From: Pseudomonas sp. SCA2728.1_7
GTDB taxonomy: Bacteria > Pseudomonadota > Gammaproteobacteria > Pseudomonadales > Pseudomonadaceae
Reading direction: 5' to 3'
NCBI RefSeq assembly: GCF_018138145.1
Contig: NZ_CP073104.1
Span: 4,159,001 to 4,223,000 of the forward strand
Length of the DNA: 64,000 nt
The position numbers were made by a program, and so were the translations under genes. The notes below the pieces were generated by a model. It was not told the origin of the DNA. It did not search any database and saw only the letters and a list, made by a program, of their open reading frames with translations. This document shows positions 51,079-60,218 of the stretch, in pieces (positions within the stretch are counted from its first letter, which is position 1; each line of letters starts with the position of its first letter).

Positions 51079-52982
51079 CTGCAACGACTGCCGCACCGAG
51101 CTTGTTGTCTTCGGCCGAACAACGCCGCGCTGCACGGCAACTCACCTTGGCCATGCTTGCGCTGGGCCTGTTGGGTCTGGGTCTGATCTGGCGTTGGCAG
51201 ATGCCCGAGCAAACCGGTGTCAGTCAGTTGCTGCTTGGGTTTGCATCGTTATTGGTGGGCGTGCCCGTGATGCGTTCGGCGTGGTTCAGCCTGCGCTATC
51301 CGAGCCTGCACGGCATCACCGATCAATTGATCGCCCTGGCGATGCTCGGCGCCTGGGCGACCGGTGATCTGCTGACGGCGGCGTTGCTGCCGATCATCAT
51401 GATCTTTGGTCATGTGTTGGAAGAGCGCAGTGTCATTGGTTCGCAGGAAGCGATCCACGCCCTCGGTCAACTGACCCGCAGCCATGCGCGCAAGGTTCAA
51501 GCAGATGGCTCGATCATCGAAGTGGACAACGCCACGTTGAAGGCAGGCGACACCGTTGAAGTGCGCGCCGGTGATCGGGTTCCCGCCGATGGTCGAGTGT
51601 TGTCCGGGCAGGCGAGTCTCGATACGGCTTCGATTACCGGTGAATCAGTACCGGTCGAGGCGGGTGTCGGCATGACGGTGTTTGGTGGTGCGATCAACCT
51701 CGACGGTCTGCTGCGTATCGAAGTGACGCGCACTGGCGATGAGTCGACGCTGGGCAAAGTCATCGCATTGATGCAGAACGCAGAGCGCTCGAAACCGCCA
51801 ATCACTCGTTTGCTCGAACGTTACGCCGGCAGCTACATGGTGTTGGTGTTGCTGCTGGCGGCGGTGACCTGGTTTATCACCCATGATGCCCAAGCGATGC
51901 TCGCCGTGTTGGTCGCAGCCTGTCCCTGCGCGTTGGTGCTGTCGGCACCGGCCACGGCGATTGCCGGTGTCGCGGTAGCGGCACGCCACGGCATTCTGAT
52001 CCGCAGTTCGGCGTTTCTTGAAGAACTGGCCGACCTCACTTCACTGGTCGTCGACAAGACCGGAACCCTGACATACGGCACCCTCCGCTTGCAGTCGATC
52101 ATCAGCCCGCGCACAGAGTCTTCCACGGTCATCGCGCTCGCCGCCAGTCTCGGCGCGGCAAGCAGTCACCCGGTCAGTCGTGCGCTTGCGGGGTTGGTCG
52201 GTCAGGAAGAATGTTTACCGCTGAGCGATATTCATGAACGCCAAGGACTCGGCGTGGTGGCCATGACGGAGCAGGGCGAAGCGGCACTCGGTCGACCGGA
52301 ATTGTTCGCGCAGTTGGCGATCGCCACCACCGCGGTCCCTGAGCATGATGGACCGATCGCCGGACTGGCTCTGAATGGTGAATTCCTCGCCTGGTTGTTG
52401 CTGGCCGACACGGTTAAGCCGGAAGCCCGCTTTGCCCTCGGCGAATTGCGTGAACTGGGCCTTGGTCGGCAACTGTTGCTGACCGGGGATCGCCAGAGCG
52501 TGGCCCAGTCCCTGGCGCGCGATGTCGGATTGCACGAAGTCCAGGCGCAAGCCTTGCCCGAAGACAAACTCAATCGCGTGCTCAAGGAAATCGACAACGG
52601 CTTCCGGCCAATGGTGGTGGGCGACGGCATCAACGATTCGCTCGCGCTCAAGGCGGGCGTGGTCGGTGTGGCGATGGGCGCGGGCGGAGCGGATATCGCG
52701 CTGGCCTCGGCGGACATCGTCTTGATTGGCAGCGATCTGCGTCGGCTCGGCACCTGCGTACGACTCAGTCGTCAGTGCCGCAGGACGTTGCAGGTCAACG
52801 TGATCATCGGGCTGGGCTGGACGCTGGCCATCGTCGTGTTCGCCGCCTTCGGTTGGCTTGGCGCTGCCGGGGCAATGATTGCCGCGCTGCTGCACAACCT
52901 CAGCACATTGCTGGTACTGGGTAACGCCGGTCGTTTGTTGCGTTTCCAAGAGCCTCTGCTAAAGATGAAAGAGCAGAATTGA
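51075..52982 (+). CDS. hmtA: P1B-type heavy-metal ATPase, HmtA-like
   Basis: 635 aa, no N-terminal metal-binding HMA domain. TGES at 188-191, membrane CPC at 283-285, phosphorylated Asp327 in DKTGT, HP at 365-366, GDGIND at 516-521. The last helix carries HNLST (607-611) where zinc/cadmium exporters have an acidic D-x-G motif, so ion selectivity may differ. In P. aeruginosa HmtA (a copper/zinc importer by published work) is encoded next to HflK/HflC-like genes; that resemblance, from memory, suggests the symbol. It overlaps the HflC-like gene by four bases and closes the operon. Confidence 0.82.
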   Translation: MTATTAAPSLLSSAEQRRAARQLTLAMLALGLLGLGLIWRWQMPEQTGVSQLLLGFASLLVGVPVMRSAWFSLRYPSLHGITDQLIALAMLGAWATGDLLTAALLPIIMIFGHVLEERSVIGSQEAIHALGQLTRSHARKVQADGSIIEVDNATLKAGDTVEVRAGDRVPADGRVLSGQASLDTASITGESVPVEAGVGMTVFGGAINLDGLLRIEVTRTGDESTLGKVIALMQNAERSKPPITRLLERYAGSYMVLVLLLAAVTWFITHDAQAMLAVLVAACPCALVLSAPATAIAGVAVAARHGILIRSSAFLEELADLTSLVVDKTGTLTYGTLRLQSIISPRTESSTVIALAASLGAASSHPVSRALAGLVGQEECLPLSDIHERQGLGVVAMTEQGEAALGRPELFAQLAIATTAVPEHDGPIAGLALNGEFLAWLLLADTVKPEARFALGELRELGLGRQLLLTGDRQSVAQSLARDVGLHEVQAQALPEDKLNRVLKEIDNGFRPMVVGDGINDSLALKAGVVGVAMGAGGADIALASADIVLIGSDLRRLGTCVRLSRQCRRTLQVNVIIGLGWTLAIVVFAAFGWLGAAGAMIAALLHNLSTLLVLGNAGRLLRFQEPLLKMKEQN

Positions 52983-53070
52983 TCATTTTTTGAACTGCGC
53001 ACCGGGTTGTTTGTCCTCAGATCAGGCGCGTTGAAAACGGATCAAGCAGCCTTCCAGGTTTATAGTCGGC

Positions 53071-53099
53071 GGCTATCAAATCGATAGCCTGCTATTTTT
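53071..53099 (+). terminator. Possible terminator after the P-type ATPase
   Basis: GGCTATC (53071-53077) / GATAGCC (53083-53089) with a five-base loop, followed by TGCTATTTTTC. The stem is short and the T-run is separated by a few bases. Confidence 0.45.
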
Positions 53100-53150
53100 C
53101 AAGGATGGGCTACCCTCAGATCAGACGTCTGAAACAAGGGGGGATTTTCC

Positions 53151-54338
53151 ATGCTCGCGCAACTTCCACCGGCCTTACAGAATCTGCAGCTACCGCTTCG
53201 ACTGCGGCTCTGGGACGGCCATGAGTTCAATCTTGGGCCAGCGCCCAGCGTCACCATCGTGGTCAAGGACCCGCAGATGGTCAGCCAGTTCACCCATCCA
53301 AGCCTTGATGCGCTCGGCGCGGCATTCGTTGAAGGCAAACTTGAACTGGAGGGTTCGATCAGCGAAGTCATCCGGGTCTGCGACGAATTGAGCAATGCCT
53401 TGCTCGGTGAAGATGACGACAGTAACCCCGTGCGTTCGGTGCACGACAAGGAAACCGACGCCAAAGCCATCTCCTACCACTACGACCTGTCCAATGCGTT
53501 CTACCAGCTTTGGCTGGACAGCGACATGGCGTATTCCTGCGCGTATTTCGAAACCGGCAGCGAAACGCTTGAGCAAGCCCAGCAAGCCAAATTCCGTCAT
53601 CTGTGCCGCAAGCTGCGCTTGCAGCCAGGCGACTACTTGCTGGATGTCGGTTGCGGCTGGGGTGGGCTGGCGCGGTATGCCGCTCGAGAGTTCGGCGCGA
53701 AGGTCTTCGGCATCACTCTGAGCAAGGAACAGCTGGAACTGGCACGCGAGCGGGTCAAAGCCGAAGGCCTCGAAGACCAGATCGAACTGCAGTTGCTCGA
53801 CTATCGCGATCTGCCCCAGGACGGGCGTTTCGACAAGGTCGTCAGCGTCGGCATGTTCGAACACGTCGGTCACGCCAATCTCGCCGAGTACTGCAAAACC
53901 CTGTTCGGCGCGGTGAAGGAGGGCGGTCTGGTGATGAACCATGGCATCACCGCCAAACACACCGATGGCCGACCGGTGGGACGCGGTGCCGGGGATTTCA
54001 TCGAGAAGTACGTATTCCCCAACGGCGAGTTACCGCACCTGGCGATGATCTCGGCCGAGATCAGCGAAGCCGGCCTGGAGGTTGTTGACGTTGAAAGTCT
54101 GCGCCTGCACTACGCGCGTACGCTGGATCACTGGAGCGAACGGCTGGAGGACAATCTCGAAGCCGCTGGCAAATTGGTACCGGATCAGGCGCTGCGCATC
54201 TGGCGTTTGTACCTCGCCGGTTGCGCCTATGCGTTCGCGCGTGGCTGGATCAATCTGCACCAGATCCTCGCGGTGAAGGCCCACCCGGATGGCAGCCATG
54301 AACTGCCGTGGACTCGCGACGACATCTATAACCCTTAA
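53151..54338 (+). CDS. Cyclopropane-fatty-acid-synthase-like methyltransferase
   Basis: 395 aa. Adds a methylene from SAM across lipid double bonds, or a related methylation, at the inner membrane. SAM motif LLDVGCGWGGLARYAAREFG in the middle, preceded by the family element ISYHYDLSNAFYQLWLDSDM and AYSCAYFE. The C-terminal half has YIEKYVFPNG-like FIEKYVFPNGELPHL and HYARTLDHWSERL. Length matches the CFA family. It corresponds in position to a conserved gene between glmS and the zinc island of P. aeruginosa. Pseudomonads carry several CFA paralogs, so no symbol is given. Confidence 0.9.
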   Translation: MLAQLPPALQNLQLPLRLRLWDGHEFNLGPAPSVTIVVKDPQMVSQFTHPSLDALGAAFVEGKLELEGSISEVIRVCDELSNALLGEDDDSNPVRSVHDKETDAKAISYHYDLSNAFYQLWLDSDMAYSCAYFETGSETLEQAQQAKFRHLCRKLRLQPGDYLLDVGCGWGGLARYAAREFGAKVFGITLSKEQLELARERVKAEGLEDQIELQLLDYRDLPQDGRFDKVVSVGMFEHVGHANLAEYCKTLFGAVKEGGLVMNHGITAKHTDGRPVGRGAGDFIEKYVFPNGELPHLAMISAEISEAGLEVVDVESLRLHYARTLDHWSERLEDNLEAAGKLVPDQALRIWRLYLAGCAYAFARGWINLHQILAVKAHPDGSHELPWTRDDIYNP

Positions 54339-54356
54339 CACTGAATAATCCTCTCT

Positions 54357-54388
54357 CCCTTGGCCGATGGTCAGGGTGAAGGGTTTTT
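54357..54388 (+). terminator. Weak terminator between convergent genes
   Basis: CCCTT (54357-54361) / AAGGG (54379-54383) followed by TTTTT. The stem is only five base pairs with a long loop. Confidence 0.35.
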
Positions 54389-55826
54389 AGAGAATCGGCG
54401 AAATCAGCCGGGCGATCCGCATGCCGACCTGTTGCAGGCGGTGGATCTCCCGGCTTTCTTCTTTGGCAATCTCGTAGGCTTGTTCGAAATCGGCGATAAG
54501 CATGCTTTCCACACGGGCGGCGAAGTCGCTGTCGACGGTCAGCAGCATGACTTCGAAATTCAGCCGGAACGAACGATTGTCCAGATTGGCACTGCCAATG
54601 GCGCTGATTTCGCTGTCGATCAACACCACTTTCTGATGCAGGAAACCGGGTTCGTAACGGAACACCCGCACGCCGGCGCGCACGGCTTCAAAGGCGTAGA
54701 GGCTGGAAGCGGCGTAGACGATGCGGTGATCGGGACGCGACGGCAGCAGCAATCGCACATCGACACCGCGCAACACCGCCAATCTTAACGCTGCGAATAC
54801 CGCTTCATCGGGGATGAAGTACGGGCTGGTGATCCACACTCTTTCGGTCGCCGCGTGTATCGCTTCGACGAAGAACAGCGAGCAGGTTTCGTAGGCGTCC
54901 GCCGGGCCGCTGGCGAGCAATTGGCAGAGCACGCCGTCATCCGGGTATTCGTCGGGCAGGATCAGCGGCGGCAAGGCTCGCGCGGCCCAGAACCAGTCTT
55001 CGGCAAAGGATTCCTGCATACACGCGACGACCGGGCCACGTACCTTCACATGGGTATCGCGCCAGGGTGCCAGCGGTGGTTTTTCACCCATGTATTCATC
55101 GCCAACGTTGTGCCCGCCGACAAAGCCGACCACGCCATCGACCACGACGATCTTGCGGTGGTTACGGAAGTTGACCTGAAAGCGATTGAGCCAGCCGCTG
55201 CGTGTGGCGAAGGCTTTGACCTCAACGCCGCCATCGCGCAATGCCTGCACATAACTGTGGGGCAGGGCGTGGCTGCCGATGCCGTCGTAGAGCAGGTGAA
55301 TAGACACGCCTCCGGCGGCTTTCCTCAGTAACAGATCGCGCAGGCGCTGGCCGAGCCGATCATCGTGAATGATGAAAAACTGAATCAGCACCGCTTCTTT
55401 AGCTTGATCGATAGCCTGGAAGATCGCGTCGAAAGTGGCCGCACCGTTTATCAACAGTTGCACTTGATTGTTCGCCAGGCACGGCATGCGACCGAGTTTG
55501 GGCATGGCGCGTAACGAGGCGTAGGCATTCGAGGCGCGCGCAGTCAGTGCCTCTTCCACCCACGGACGCCAGTTCAATTCGGAGATGGCCTGACGCATCT
55601 GTTCATTCGCCTGGCGCCGCGCCTTGATGTATCCATCAAAGGTGCTGCGGCCGAACACCAGGTACGGAATAAGCGTGAGGTAGGGAATGAAGATCAGCGA
55701 CAATGCCCAGGCGATCGAGCCTTGAGCCGTGCGTACGGTGAGCACCGCGTGAATGGCAGCGATCAAGCCGAGGGTGTGTATCAGGGCAATCAGATAACCG
55801 AAAATGTGCGGTCCAAAATAATCCAT
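54387..55826 (-). CDS. cls: Cardiolipin synthase
   Basis: Joins two phosphatidylglycerols to cardiolipin in the inner membrane. 479 aa from the ATG 55824-55826 ([20 protein letters not shown]). Two N-terminal membrane helices, then two phospholipase-D HKD motifs: [19 protein letters not shown] in the first half and [19 protein letters not shown] in the second. Length and domain order fit ClsA. A longer frame starting at 55853 adds nine residues without a helix role. Confidence 0.95.
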   Translation of the reverse strand: MDYFGPHIFGYLIALIHTLGLIAAIHAVLTVRTAQGSIAWALSLIFIPYLTLIPYLVFGRSTFDGYIKARRQANEQMRQAISELNWRPWVEEALTARASNAYASLRAMPKLGRMPCLANNQVQLLINGAATFDAIFQAIDQAKEAVLIQFFIIHDDRLGQRLRDLLLRKAAGGVSIHLLYDGIGSHALPHSYVQALRDGGVEVKAFATRSGWLNRFQVNFRNHRKIVVVDGVVGFVGGHNVGDEYMGEKPPLAPWRDTHVKVRGPVVACMQESFAEDWFWAARALPPLILPDEYPDDGVLCQLLASGPADAYETCSLFFVEAIHAATERVWITSPYFIPDEAVFAALRLAVLRGVDVRLLLPSRPDHRIVYAASSLYAFEAVRAGVRVFRYEPGFLHQKVVLIDSEISAIGSANLDNRSFRLNFEVMLLTVDSDFAARVESMLIADFEQAYEIAKEESREIHRLQQVGMRIARLISPIL

Positions 55827-55957
55827 GGGGCAGCCTTGCTCCGGAAGATTCAATGCTTAACAGACCATGTTCTGGCGCGAATGTCGCTATTTAATTGGGG
55901 CATGAACCGAAGCAATCGGCCGACGTCTAACGGCCACTACTGATCAGGAGTTTTTCG

Positions 55958-56476
55958 ATGAACGTTCGTCTGCTGGGTTTGGCGCTGGGCCTGGGTTTGG
56001 CATTGCCGGTGGTTGCGCAGGCGCAGATGCTGCAGCCGGGGCTGTGGGAAATGACATCGAGCAACGTCAAGGTCGATGACCAGCCGATGGATGTGCAATC
56101 GATCCTCGGCCAGCTGCAAGGTCAGATGACCCCGCAACAACGCGCGGCGCTGGAAAAGAACGGGATCAATATCGGCGGCAAGGGTATTCGCGCGTGTCTG
56201 ACGCCGCAGCAAGTGGCGACCAACGATATTCCGTTGGCCGACCCGCAATCGGGTTGCAAACAGCAGATTACCGATCGCACGGGCAACCAGTGGAAATTCC
56301 GTTTCAGTTGCCCGAAAGCGCAGGGCACCGGGGTGGCGACGTTCCTCAGTGATCGTGAGTTCACCACCGTGGCCAACGGCACGTTCAACGCGATCGGGAT
56401 CAATCAGAAGGGCAGTCTCGAGACCCGCGCGGTTTGGCTGGGCCAGGACTGTGGCGCTGTGAAACCAAGAGCCTAA
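55958..56476 (+). CDS. Periplasmic DUF3617 protein
   Basis: 172 aa with a clear signal peptide (MNVRLLGLALGLGLALPVVA, cut near AQA-QM). The mature part begins LQPGLWEMTSSNVKVDD, the typical opening of DUF3617 proteins, with a CLTPQQ element and three further cysteines likely paired. Function unknown. It stands alone between cls and the convergent zinc island. Confidence 0.88.
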   Translation: MNVRLLGLALGLGLALPVVAQAQMLQPGLWEMTSSNVKVDDQPMDVQSILGQLQGQMTPQQRAALEKNGINIGGKGIRACLTPQQVATNDIPLADPQSGCKQQITDRTGNQWKFRFSCPKAQGTGVATFLSDREFTTVANGTFNAIGINQKGSLETRAVWLGQDCGAVKPRA

Positions 56477-56564
56477 AAGCTTCGCGAGCAGGCTCGCTCC
56501 CACTTTGTGATGCAGTCTGATGTGGGAGCGACGGTGCGACGATTCGACCTGCTCGCGAAAGCTT
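56477..56564. repeat. REP pair with a disturbed second arm
   Basis: First arm AAGCTTCGCGAGCAGGCTCG continuing to CTCCCAC (56477-56503) is intact. The second arm (from 56522) starts GTGGGAGCG and ends CCTGCTCGCGAAAGCTT but has about 14 extra bases inserted (ACGGTGCGACGATTCG region). It lies between convergent genes like the other copies. Confidence 0.75.
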
Positions 56565-56572
56565 CTTTGGAT

Positions 56573-57904
56573 TCAGCGCATAAACCTCAGCGCCAACCCG
56601 CGACATCCCTCGTTCACTCGACCCTCCCGCCAGGCAATCTGCCCCGAGACAATCGTCGCATTCACCCGATGCCGAAAGCTGCGCCCGGCAAACGGTGTCC
56701 ATCCGCACTGCGACAGAATCGGTTGCCGATCGACCTCCAGCGTTTGCCGTTCAACCAGCACCAGATCCGCCCAATACCCTTCACGTAAATACCCCCGATC
56801 CGGAATCGCAAACAGATCCGCGACGCGATGGCTGGTCTTCGCCACCAAGGTCGTGATCGACAAAATTCCATCCGCAACCAGCTCCATTAACGCTGGCAAC
56901 GCATGTTGTACCAGCGGTAATCCAGAAGGCGCCTGCGTGTAAGGCCGTTGCTTTTCTTCCCAGGTATGCGGCGCGTGGTCACTGCCGATCACGTCCAGTA
57001 GATTGCTGTTCAGGGCCGCGCGCAACGCATCGCGATCGGCCTGGGTCTTGATCGCCGGGTTGCACTTGATCAAGTTCCCAAGGCTTGGGTAGTCGCGATC
57101 ATCGAACAGCAAATGATGCAGACAGACTTCAGCGGTGATGCGTTTCTGCGCCTGCGGTTTGTCTTCAAACAACGCCAGTTCACGCGCCGTAGTCAGGTGC
57201 AAAACGTGCAGGCGCGTGCCGTGACGTTGCGCCAGCTCCACCGCCAGTGAAGAGGATCGATAACATGCCTCGGCATTGCGGATTAGCGGGTGAGCAGCGG
57301 GTGGTATTCGCTCACCGAACAGCTCACGCAGATTGGCCGCGTTGGCGTCGATGCTCGGCGTGTGTTCGCAGTGGGCCAACAGGATCGTTGGCACCTCGGC
57401 GAACAGTCGCTCAAGAATTTGCGGATCATCCACCAGCATGTTGCCGGTGGACGCGCCCATGAACACTTTCACCCCAGCCACTTCGCAGGGATTGAGCGCG
57501 GCGACCGTATCGAGGTTGTCGCGGCTCACGCCAAAGTGAAAGCCGTAATTGGCCACCGAGTTGATCGCCGCCCGCCGTTTTTTATCCGTCAGTGCTTCGA
57601 GGGTGAGGGTGGCCGGATTTGTGTTGGGCATGTCCATGAAACTGGTGATGCCACCCGCGACCGCCGCTCGCGACTCGGTGGAAAAGCTGCCCTTGGCCGG
57701 CGCCCCCGGTTCACGAAAATGCACCTGGTCATCGATCATTCCCGGCAACAGCCATTGGCCATTCGCGTCGATTTCCACCTTGGCGTTTTCGCCTTCGATG
57801 CTGCGGGCAATCTTGACGATGCGCCCGTTGCTGACCAACAGATCGCCGTCGAACTCGCGTCCTTCATTGACCAGCCTTGCGTTGCGAATCAGCACGCTGC
57901 TCAT
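56573..57904 (-). CDS. pyrQ: Dihydroorotase paralog of the zinc-starvation operon (PyrQ/PyrC2-like)
   Basis: 443-aa amidohydrolase; catalyses or backs up carbamoyl-aspartate to dihydroorotate in pyrimidine synthesis. Metal ligands that can be placed: H62, Lys146 (VKVFMG, carboxylated bridge), H178 (LLAHCEH), H236 (VLHLT), D309 (IGSDHAPH). The first ligand of the usual HxH is replaced: the motif reads DDQVHFREPG with Gln60. The gene is the last of a minus-strand operon with zinc uptake and zinc-sparing genes, matching the P. aeruginosa amiA-folE2-cam-pyrQ cluster. It starts 3 bp after the carbonic anhydrase stop. Confidence 0.88.
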   Translation of the reverse strand: MSSVLIRNARLVNEGREFDGDLLVSNGRIVKIARSIEGENAKVEIDANGQWLLPGMIDDQVHFREPGAPAKGSFSTESRAAVAGGITSFMDMPNTNPATLTLEALTDKKRRAAINSVANYGFHFGVSRDNLDTVAALNPCEVAGVKVFMGASTGNMLVDDPQILERLFAEVPTILLAHCEHTPSIDANAANLRELFGERIPPAAHPLIRNAEACYRSSSLAVELAQRHGTRLHVLHLTTARELALFEDKPQAQKRITAEVCLHHLLFDDRDYPSLGNLIKCNPAIKTQADRDALRAALNSNLLDVIGSDHAPHTWEEKQRPYTQAPSGLPLVQHALPALMELVADGILSITTLVAKTSHRVADLFAIPDRGYLREGYWADLVLVERQTLEVDRQPILSQCGWTPFAGRSFRHRVNATIVSGQIAWREGRVNEGCRGLALRFMR

Positions 57905-57907
57905 GGT

Positions 57908-58468
57908 TCAGAACTCGTTCTGCAAGGCTTTGTAGCCGCGCACCAGATCGACATTGGTGCGCGCCACATCTTCGGAAAACTCCGAAGCGCTGACACTCAC
58001 CGGTGGAAATTGCGAGAGGTCGGTATTCGGGCCGATGCGAGTCGTGGAGGGTACATAGAACGCGTCCGGTAAATCGCGGCCGTCGACCACCGAGTTGTGC
58101 CGCACCACGCAGCCATTGCCGACGACGCAGTTGAACAACACGCTGTTGAAACCGATGAACACGCGGTCGCCAACGACGCAGGGGCCGTGAACGATCGAGC
58201 GGTGGGCGATGGACGTGAGCTCGCCGATGGTCACTGCTGCGCCGGATTTGGAATGGATGACCACGCCGTCCTGGATATTCGAATTGGCGCCGATGGTGAT
58301 TGGCTCCATCTCTCCAGACGCGTCCACTTCATCGGCACGGATGACCGCATAAGGGCCGACGAAAACGTTCTCGCCGATGACCACCTTGCCGCAGATGATC
58401 GCGGTTTTATCGACATAGGCCGACTCGGCAATCTGTGGCAAATCACCTGAAGGATTCTTGCGGATCAT
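57908..58468 (-). CDS. Gamma-class carbonic anhydrase homolog
   Basis: 186-aa left-handed beta-helix protein. Hexapeptide repeats (IICGKVVIGENVFVGPYAVI) and three metal-binding histidines H72, H89 and H94; the 17- and 5-residue spacing keeps the near pair typical of Cam. Gamma carbonic anhydrases can work with iron or cobalt in place of zinc, which fits the zinc-starvation context. Its start overlaps the znuA-like stop by four bases. Confidence 0.92.
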   Translation of the reverse strand: MIRKNPSGDLPQIAESAYVDKTAIICGKVVIGENVFVGPYAVIRADEVDASGEMEPITIGANSNIQDGVVIHSKSGAAVTIGELTSIAHRSIVHGPCVVGDRVFIGFNSVLFNCVVGNGCVVRHNSVVDGRDLPDAFYVPSTTRIGPNTDLSQFPPVSVSASEFSEDVARTNVDLVRGYKALQNEF

Positions 58469-59340
58469 GGTTGGCTCAGCGCGTTGTAGAGGGTATTGAG
58501 GTTGTATTCGAACAGCCCGGTGAAGGTGCTGGCGGGCCCGCTGGCGGCGAGCGCGTCGGAGTAGAGCGTGCCACCAATGTGCGCGCCGCTTTCGTCGGCG
58601 ATCTGTTTGAGCAGGCGCGCGTCTTTGATGTTTTCCATGAACACCGCTTTGACGTGGGCTTGGCGAATCTGGGTAATCAGCGCAGCGACTTCGGCGGCCG
58701 AGGGTTCGCGTTCGGTGGAGAGGCCTTGCGGTGCCATGAAGTCGATGCCGTACGCCTGGCCGAGGTAACCGAAGGCATCGTGGCTGGTAACGATTTTGCG
58801 GTTGCCCGGAGGCAGTGCCCCGAGTTTGGCTTTGGCCTCGGCGAGCAGGGCGTAGATCTGCTTCAGGTAGGTTTTGCTGTTGCGTTCGTAGTCGGCTTTG
58901 TTTGCAGGATCCGCAGCGACCAGTGCCTTGGTGATATTGGCGATATACAACTCGGCGTTCGCCAGATTATGCCAAGCGTGCGGGTCGGGAACAGTTTCGC
59001 CGTCCTCATCCAGTGAGCGCGGAATCACGCCGTGGCTGGCACTGATGACCGTGGCTTTGGTCTCGGTGCTGGTGACCAGACGATCCAGCCACGGCTCGAA
59101 ACCGAGGCCGTTTTTGATGATCAATTTTGCGCCAAGCAATGCTTTGGCATCGTCCGGTGTCGGTTCGTAAGTGTGTGCATCGGCGTCCGGGCCGACCATG
59201 TTGGTGATCTGGATATGCTCGCCGCCGACCTGATGCACCATGTCGGCGAGGATGCTGAAGCTGGTGACCACCGGTAGTTTTTCCGCCGCTGACAAGGACA
59301 TCGACAGCATCAGGCTGAGCAACACGAGTAGAGCGCGCAT
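58465..59340 (-). CDS. znuA: Periplasmic metal-binding protein, ZnuA/TroA family
   Basis: 291 aa from the ATG 59338-59340, with a signal peptide (MRALLVLLSLMLSMSLSAAE). Metal ligands of the cluster A-I family are seen: H56 (DAHTYEP), H121 (DPHAWHN), H187 (TSHDAFGYLGQ) and D262 (LYSDAL). The acidic His-rich loop of classical ZnuA is absent between the first and second ligands. An ATG at 59355 would add five residues but has no better ribosome site. It delivers Zn (perhaps Mn) to the ABC permease encoded next to it. Confidence 0.85.
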   Translation of the reverse strand: MRALLVLLSLMLSMSLSAAEKLPVVTSFSILADMVHQVGGEHIQITNMVGPDADAHTYEPTPDDAKALLGAKLIIKNGLGFEPWLDRLVTSTETKATVISASHGVIPRSLDEDGETVPDPHAWHNLANAELYIANITKALVAADPANKADYERNSKTYLKQIYALLAEAKAKLGALPPGNRKIVTSHDAFGYLGQAYGIDFMAPQGLSTEREPSAAEVAALITQIRQAHVKAVFMENIKDARLLKQIADESGAHIGGTLYSDALAASGPASTFTGLFEYNLNTLYNALSQP

Positions 59341-59351
59341 CGGGAAACACC

Positions 59352-60218
59352 TCATTGGGATGTGAGCAAAGGCGGGCGGCGCAACAAACCGTGAACCGGC
59401 CCGAACACCACGGACAGCAGATAGCCGACACCGGCGACCAACACGATGGCCGGGCCGCTGGGCAGCGAGTAGTAGAACGACAGCAGCAAGCCGAACCACA
59501 CCGAGAGGCAACCGATGACCGCCGCGATGGCCATCAGGATCGGCAGACGGCGGCTCCAGAATCGCGAAGCGGCGGCGGGAAGCATCATCAGTCCAACCAC
59601 CATCAGTGCGCCGATGGCCTGGAAACCGATCACCAGATTGAGCACCACCAGCGTCAGAAAGACGCCGTGAGCGAGTGGACCGAGGCGGCTGACGGTTCTC
59701 AGGAACAGTGGGTCGAGGGTGTCGAGCAACAGCGGTTTGTAGATCAGCGCCATAGCGATCAGGCTGAAGCCCGAGACCCATAACATGCCGTTGAGGGTCG
59801 GCCCGTCGACGGCCAGTGCTGAGCCGAACAGCAGGTGCAACAGATCGAGGCGTTTGCCGGCGATGCCGAGAATCAGTACGCCGCTGGCGAGGGAAATGGG
59901 ATAGATCGCGGCGAGGCTGGCGTCTTCGCGTAGACCCGTTCGGCGGGTGATCCACGCCGCGAGTCCGGCCATGCTCAGACCCGCGCCGAGGCCGCCGAGT
60001 GTGAGTGCAGGCAGACTCAGTCCGGCAAACCAGAATCCTAATGCGGCGCCAGGAAGGATGCCGTGGGCAACAGCGTCACCGATCAGGCTCATCCGTCGCA
60101 GAATCAAAAACACGCCGAGCGGCGCAGTGCTGCACGCTAATACCAAGCCGCCGAGCAGGGCGCGGCGCATGAATACAAATTCGTTGAACGGCTGCCAGAA
60201 ATGGGCGACGGCGAGCAT
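59352..60218 (-). CDS. znuB: Metal ABC transporter permease, ZnuB-like
   Basis: 288 aa with about eight membrane helices. ABC-3 family features: MSLIGDAVAHGILPGAALGF near the N-terminus and FQAIGALMVVGLMMLPAAAS in the second half. Its first base overlaps the last base of the znuC-like gene. Together with the neighbouring ATPase and binding protein it makes a full zinc importer. Confidence 0.92.
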   Translation of the reverse strand: MLAVAHFWQPFNEFVFMRRALLGGLVLACSTAPLGVFLILRRMSLIGDAVAHGILPGAALGFWFAGLSLPALTLGGLGAGLSMAGLAAWITRRTGLREDASLAAIYPISLASGVLILGIAGKRLDLLHLLFGSALAVDGPTLNGMLWVSGFSLIAMALIYKPLLLDTLDPLFLRTVSRLGPLAHGVFLTLVVLNLVIGFQAIGALMVVGLMMLPAAASRFWSRRLPILMAIAAVIGCLSVWFGLLLSFYYSLPSGPAIVLVAGVGYLLSVVFGPVHGLLRRPPLLTSQ

